DNA from: Siphonodentalium dalli
Lineage: Eukaryota > Mollusca > Scaphopoda > Gadilida > Siphonodentaliidae
Assembly (NCBI GenBank): GCA_032622095.1
Contig: CP136062.1
Location: 131,585,282-131,649,281, forward strand
Reading direction: 5' to 3'
DNA length: 64,000 nt
The notes below the pieces were generated by a model. The model searched no databases, was not told where the DNA came from, and saw only the letters and a program-made list of their open reading frames with translations. A program made the position numbers and the translations under genes. Every line of letters starts with the position of its first letter. The stretch's first letter is position 1. Positions 60,493-64,000 of this stretch are shown piece after piece.

Positions 60493-61919
60493 CGGTAAAC
60501 ATTGGAAAATGTCAAAGCATTGAATAATATTATGAAAATTCAGACTAAAATATTTGAACTTATATACGTACTACACGATTAGCGATGTTTGTTGACAAAG
60601 CACTGTGACAGTTTTGTTTACACATAACAATGGTTTCAACCGGAGAACTACCGAAAATGAATATAAAAACAAAAGTTTGTTTATTTCTCCATATTCTTAT
60701 TAGTGGTGATGATTTTACAGACATTTATATCTTTTACACATTTACCCACTGCGACCGAGTGCCTAAAATTGTGTCCCTTTAAGGCTGTTTGTTATTACGG
60801 GGCATAAATAGTCAAGGGCTATGGGAGGCCAACTTTACATGTATTACTGAATTACGATTGAGCGTAATTGATTACACTTAAACGTATTTCTATTACGCAT
60901 TTAAAATGTTATAAATATTTCGCATTATGCACGACAAAGGCAATCGCCCTGTTCCTGCGGACAAACACTATACAGCTATAAAAACAGACACGAACAATAC
61001 TCTAACTGTGCTCGCGATTTTATTAAAAGCCACTTTCACGAAGTAATTGCCATTTCTAGAGATGGACACCACAAATAGACATATAACTGGATCAAGCTTG
61101 AAAATTTATACCTTTCTGAAAAACTTCAGTTAATAAGAGTTATTTTTAACGCTAATAACTCTATAGGTTTTCCCCATATGGACAAAAATAGGATGCTTTT
61201 GTTTCCAATACAAGCTATATATAGGCTGCTTGCGTCGTACTCCAAAAAATTTACGCTTGAAGCCTATATTATGTATGCAGATCGGATGCACTATATATAA
61301 AATATACTATGTAAATCAAAGTATTGCCCACTCTGAACCGAATGTCGATCGGGGCTTATATATATGCATTTAATATTATTTGAATGTTCCCACGAAGAGT
61401 TCGTTAGTACACGCGTTATTAGACGGTTATCTCTCGAGACCAGACGCGAGAATTACGACTGGCTGATTTCCTGGTATGCGGAGTTCGACTTCACATCCGC
61501 GCATACGTACTGTGGCAATTTTCGGGGCATAGACATTATATAGACATCTATCACATCGTTCTTGAACTACAATAAACATGCACCATATATATTCCAGCTG
61601 ATCATAATGCATTATAAAATAAATGTACCCACATGCACTTCTTGACAATGATCCTAAACAACATTGGCGACGTCCAGCAGTCGTCTCGCCGAACAGGTCC
61701 AAGTAGATAATAACAATACATACACGCAGCGCATGCTAATTTCTGGGCATGTGTTATGATAGTGGAAATGAAATGGGACCATGACTGCACCGCCCCCTTC
61801 ATCTGGTATCTTTCAGATATATACAGACAGGGTCTCGCGCGTGGCTTTGCTTTCCTTGTTTTCCAAGATTGTATTTCCCTACCCGTTTGAAATCCGTTCT
61901 TAATCAACTAAATCAGGCG

Positions 61920-62515
61920 TATAGTATACACTCTTAAAACGACTGTGTGGTAGAACCACACAGTTACCACACAGTTTGTGTAGCCATTTGATCGACAACA
62001 ACATTGTGTGGTGAATTGTGTGGCAAATGACCACACATCTGTTGTGTGGTGGTGGCGAACATACTGTGTGGATCGACCAAAACAACTTGTTCTTTGTAGG
62101 CACACATTAAATGTGTGCTAAGTTGCGCACAAGATTGTGTGGATGCAGATGAACAGTTTATGTGTGGTAACTGACCTACAAAGTTGTGTAGTTGACACAC
62201 ACAAAGATGTTTGGGTCCAGCACATGTATTTGTTCGTTGAATGGACACAAATATGTTTGCACTAAGGAAACAATATGTTCGCCGCTACCACACACGTTTG
62301 TATTGTTATTGTACACAATGTTGTTGAGTGAGACTACACATATGTGTTAATCACATGCGTACACGTTTGTGTGGTTGATCCAAACAATAGTGTTCACCGC
62401 CAATACACTATTTTGTATTGTTCTTGTACACAATGCTGTTGGGCAAGACAACACATATGTGTTCATTACATGTGTACAAAAACTACAAATTTGTGTGATC
62501 GATCCAAACAATAGG
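61920..62515. repeat. TGTGTGG-rich block with 114 bp tandem repeat at its end
   Basis: TTGTGTGG and its complement CCACACAA recur throughout. The last part has two units about 114 bp apart (TTTGTATTGTTATTGTACAC near 62297 and TTTGTATTGTTCTTGTACAC near 62411), each with GATCCAAACAATAG. The first half carries the same motifs in the other orientation, such as GGTGGCGAACATACTGTG. Confidence 0.7.
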
Positions 62516-64000
62516 CTGCTAATCCTGCAAAAAAAATCATATTCAACGAAGAGTGTTTACCGATATTTATTGGCCAAACATATAGTTCGGCTATCGTTGG
62601 ACCTTTTTTCCCCGCCATACATATGAAATGTTATAGTCTACTGATGCTTGACGTGCGGCGCTGGACGTTTTCGAATATTAACTTATCAAACAGCAAACAT
62701 GCATATCCCGGGGGTCCGCGGCCTTCTTTTGTGTACACAGCAGAAATCGTGATTGTCGAATGATATAGTATAGCTATAGTCTCTAATTTCAATAATACAA
62801 AGACACAAAACAAACAGCCGTTTAACACATTCACGTAATATTTTGGTCATCCTTTAAACTATATATAAGCGTGCATGTTTCAGTTCCATTAATGGGTTTC
62901 ACATCAATAACTAGAATTTTCCTTCAACTTGAATGTATTGGAACAATTCGAAAGTCAGTCTCTGCTATATATACATATATATTGCTACTGGTTGGCTGTC
63001 TTACATCAGACTCACCCTCACGTGTGTAGAAGAACAAGCTCTAAAACTAACTGAAGCTTTCTGAGATCCCTTGAACTATACAAGAAAATTAAGGGCTCCA
63101 AAGAGGATAGTCTTTTTGAATGTAATCGCCTCTTGCACAGAAACCAAACTACAGCACATGACATCATATGTATACCAAAATCATTGATTGTGGAATTTGT
63201 GTCTAACTCATACATTCCACCGTGGTTCTTGGTTGGTTGATTATAGTTTATCTGCGTCGTTGACAAGGCAGCCATGTCCATATCTTGTTATTTACATCGA
63301 CGTTACACCGCGTGACCGCCATGATTTCACCATTGAACCTGTAAGCAGAGAAGTTATTTTGTTTATAACATGCCATTGGGAATATTATTTACAGTATACA
63401 TTGTATGTACATCTATAACAGTATTATAATTCATACATTAAAGAGCGCATTTTCAGAAAGGAATATAGTTTTTGAATGATACTAAATATATACATGTACT
63501 AATCATTATAGCTTCACATAATGAATGTTCGGACAATTTATAAATATATTTTACTTTATCTATATGGCCAGATCGATGCCTCATTAAGCGCAATCTTGAC
63601 ACGGGAAATTTGCAATTTTACATAAGGAATTGTAGCTATATATAACACAATACATTCATATATAAGGATTATAATATGAGAAACATGGCGAGTTTGAAAA
63701 TAAGCCCCCCACCCCTTTGTTATAGTATAAACGATAACTCTTCACCATGTACGTCACTTAGTCCAAATGCTAATAATACTTTAATGACACATCTCACTAT
63801 TCTGCAGTATTTATAATTTTAGATTATTTCTAAGTTCATTATTTGCTATGACATTTATTGAATGACATAATATTCTTCACAATTTAAAGTTTTGGACACA
63901 AACGGTGGCTACATATGTATTATATATACGACATCACCCCCCCCCCCCCCCCGGGCCCCTCCCTCGGTAACCAAATTTACGCAAGTTATACATAGCAGAG
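62516..64000. other. Stretch without a recognised gene
   Basis: The region is AT-rich with short frames only (up to 87 aa), none with a domain. It ends in a run of 16 C at 63937-63952. Nothing else can be supported. Confidence 0.5.

Overview
The window looks like AT-rich nuclear DNA from a marine invertebrate animal. Coding exons are short, carry GT-AG splice signals and are separated by large introns, and almost everything else is repeat. Two things point weakly to a lophotrochozoan, most likely a mollusc: arrays built on an AAAGGGCC-TAACTCTG motif and arrays of about 168 bp units bounded by a TAGCTCAACTT hairpin. I cannot name the species.

One gene can be supported. It is on the minus strand and its coding part runs from 31418 down to 5998. 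Nine exons join in phase into a protein of about 464 residues that reads as an interferon regulatory factor (IRF): an N-terminal tryptophan-cluster DNA-binding domain (exons 1-2, plus the linker start), a poorly conserved acidic linker (exons 3-6) and a C-terminal IRF-association domain (exons 7-9). One intron, between exons 8 and 9, appears to use a GC-AG donor. A splice-acceptor-like sequence sits directly before the start codon, so a 5' untranslated exon probably lies above 31.4 kb and was not identified.

The introns and flanks are packed with non-autonomous DNA transposons. At least eight families of TTAA-flanked foldback elements (piggyBac-type signature) are present: A (TTAACCCTTTGAGTGCC), B (TTAACCCTTTACCCAAC), C (TTAACCCTTTCATGACTGG and variants), D (TTAACCCTTTCTATACTAAA), F (TTAAAGGTACTCAATCCG), G (TTAAGGGGGAGGTCAAGTG), H (TTAAAGGGGTACTGTAC) and J (TTAAAGATGGATCATCTC). 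There are also TA-flanked mariner-type foldbacks (E, CAGTAATGCCC; L, CAGTARAACCTCTCCAAA), a 4.8 kb element with long terminal inverted repeats (21332-26107), a 2.15 kb element with 9 bp target duplications (40705-42855), SINE-like and LINE-tail-like pieces, and several tandem arrays.

Layout: 1-5.9 kb, repeats downstream of the gene; 6.0-31.4 kb, the IRF gene with repeat-filled introns; 31.4-36 kb, upstream region with a 484 bp palindrome, possible promoter sequence and CTTAAG-rich blocks; 36-43 kb, dense foldback elements and the 2.15 kb element; 43-64 kb, no recognisable gene, more repeats and an unusual TGTGTGG-rich block at 61.9-62.5 kb. The most unusual signal is a palindrome of about 65 bp that recurs inside three TTAA families with unrelated ends and whose centre changes symmetrically between families.
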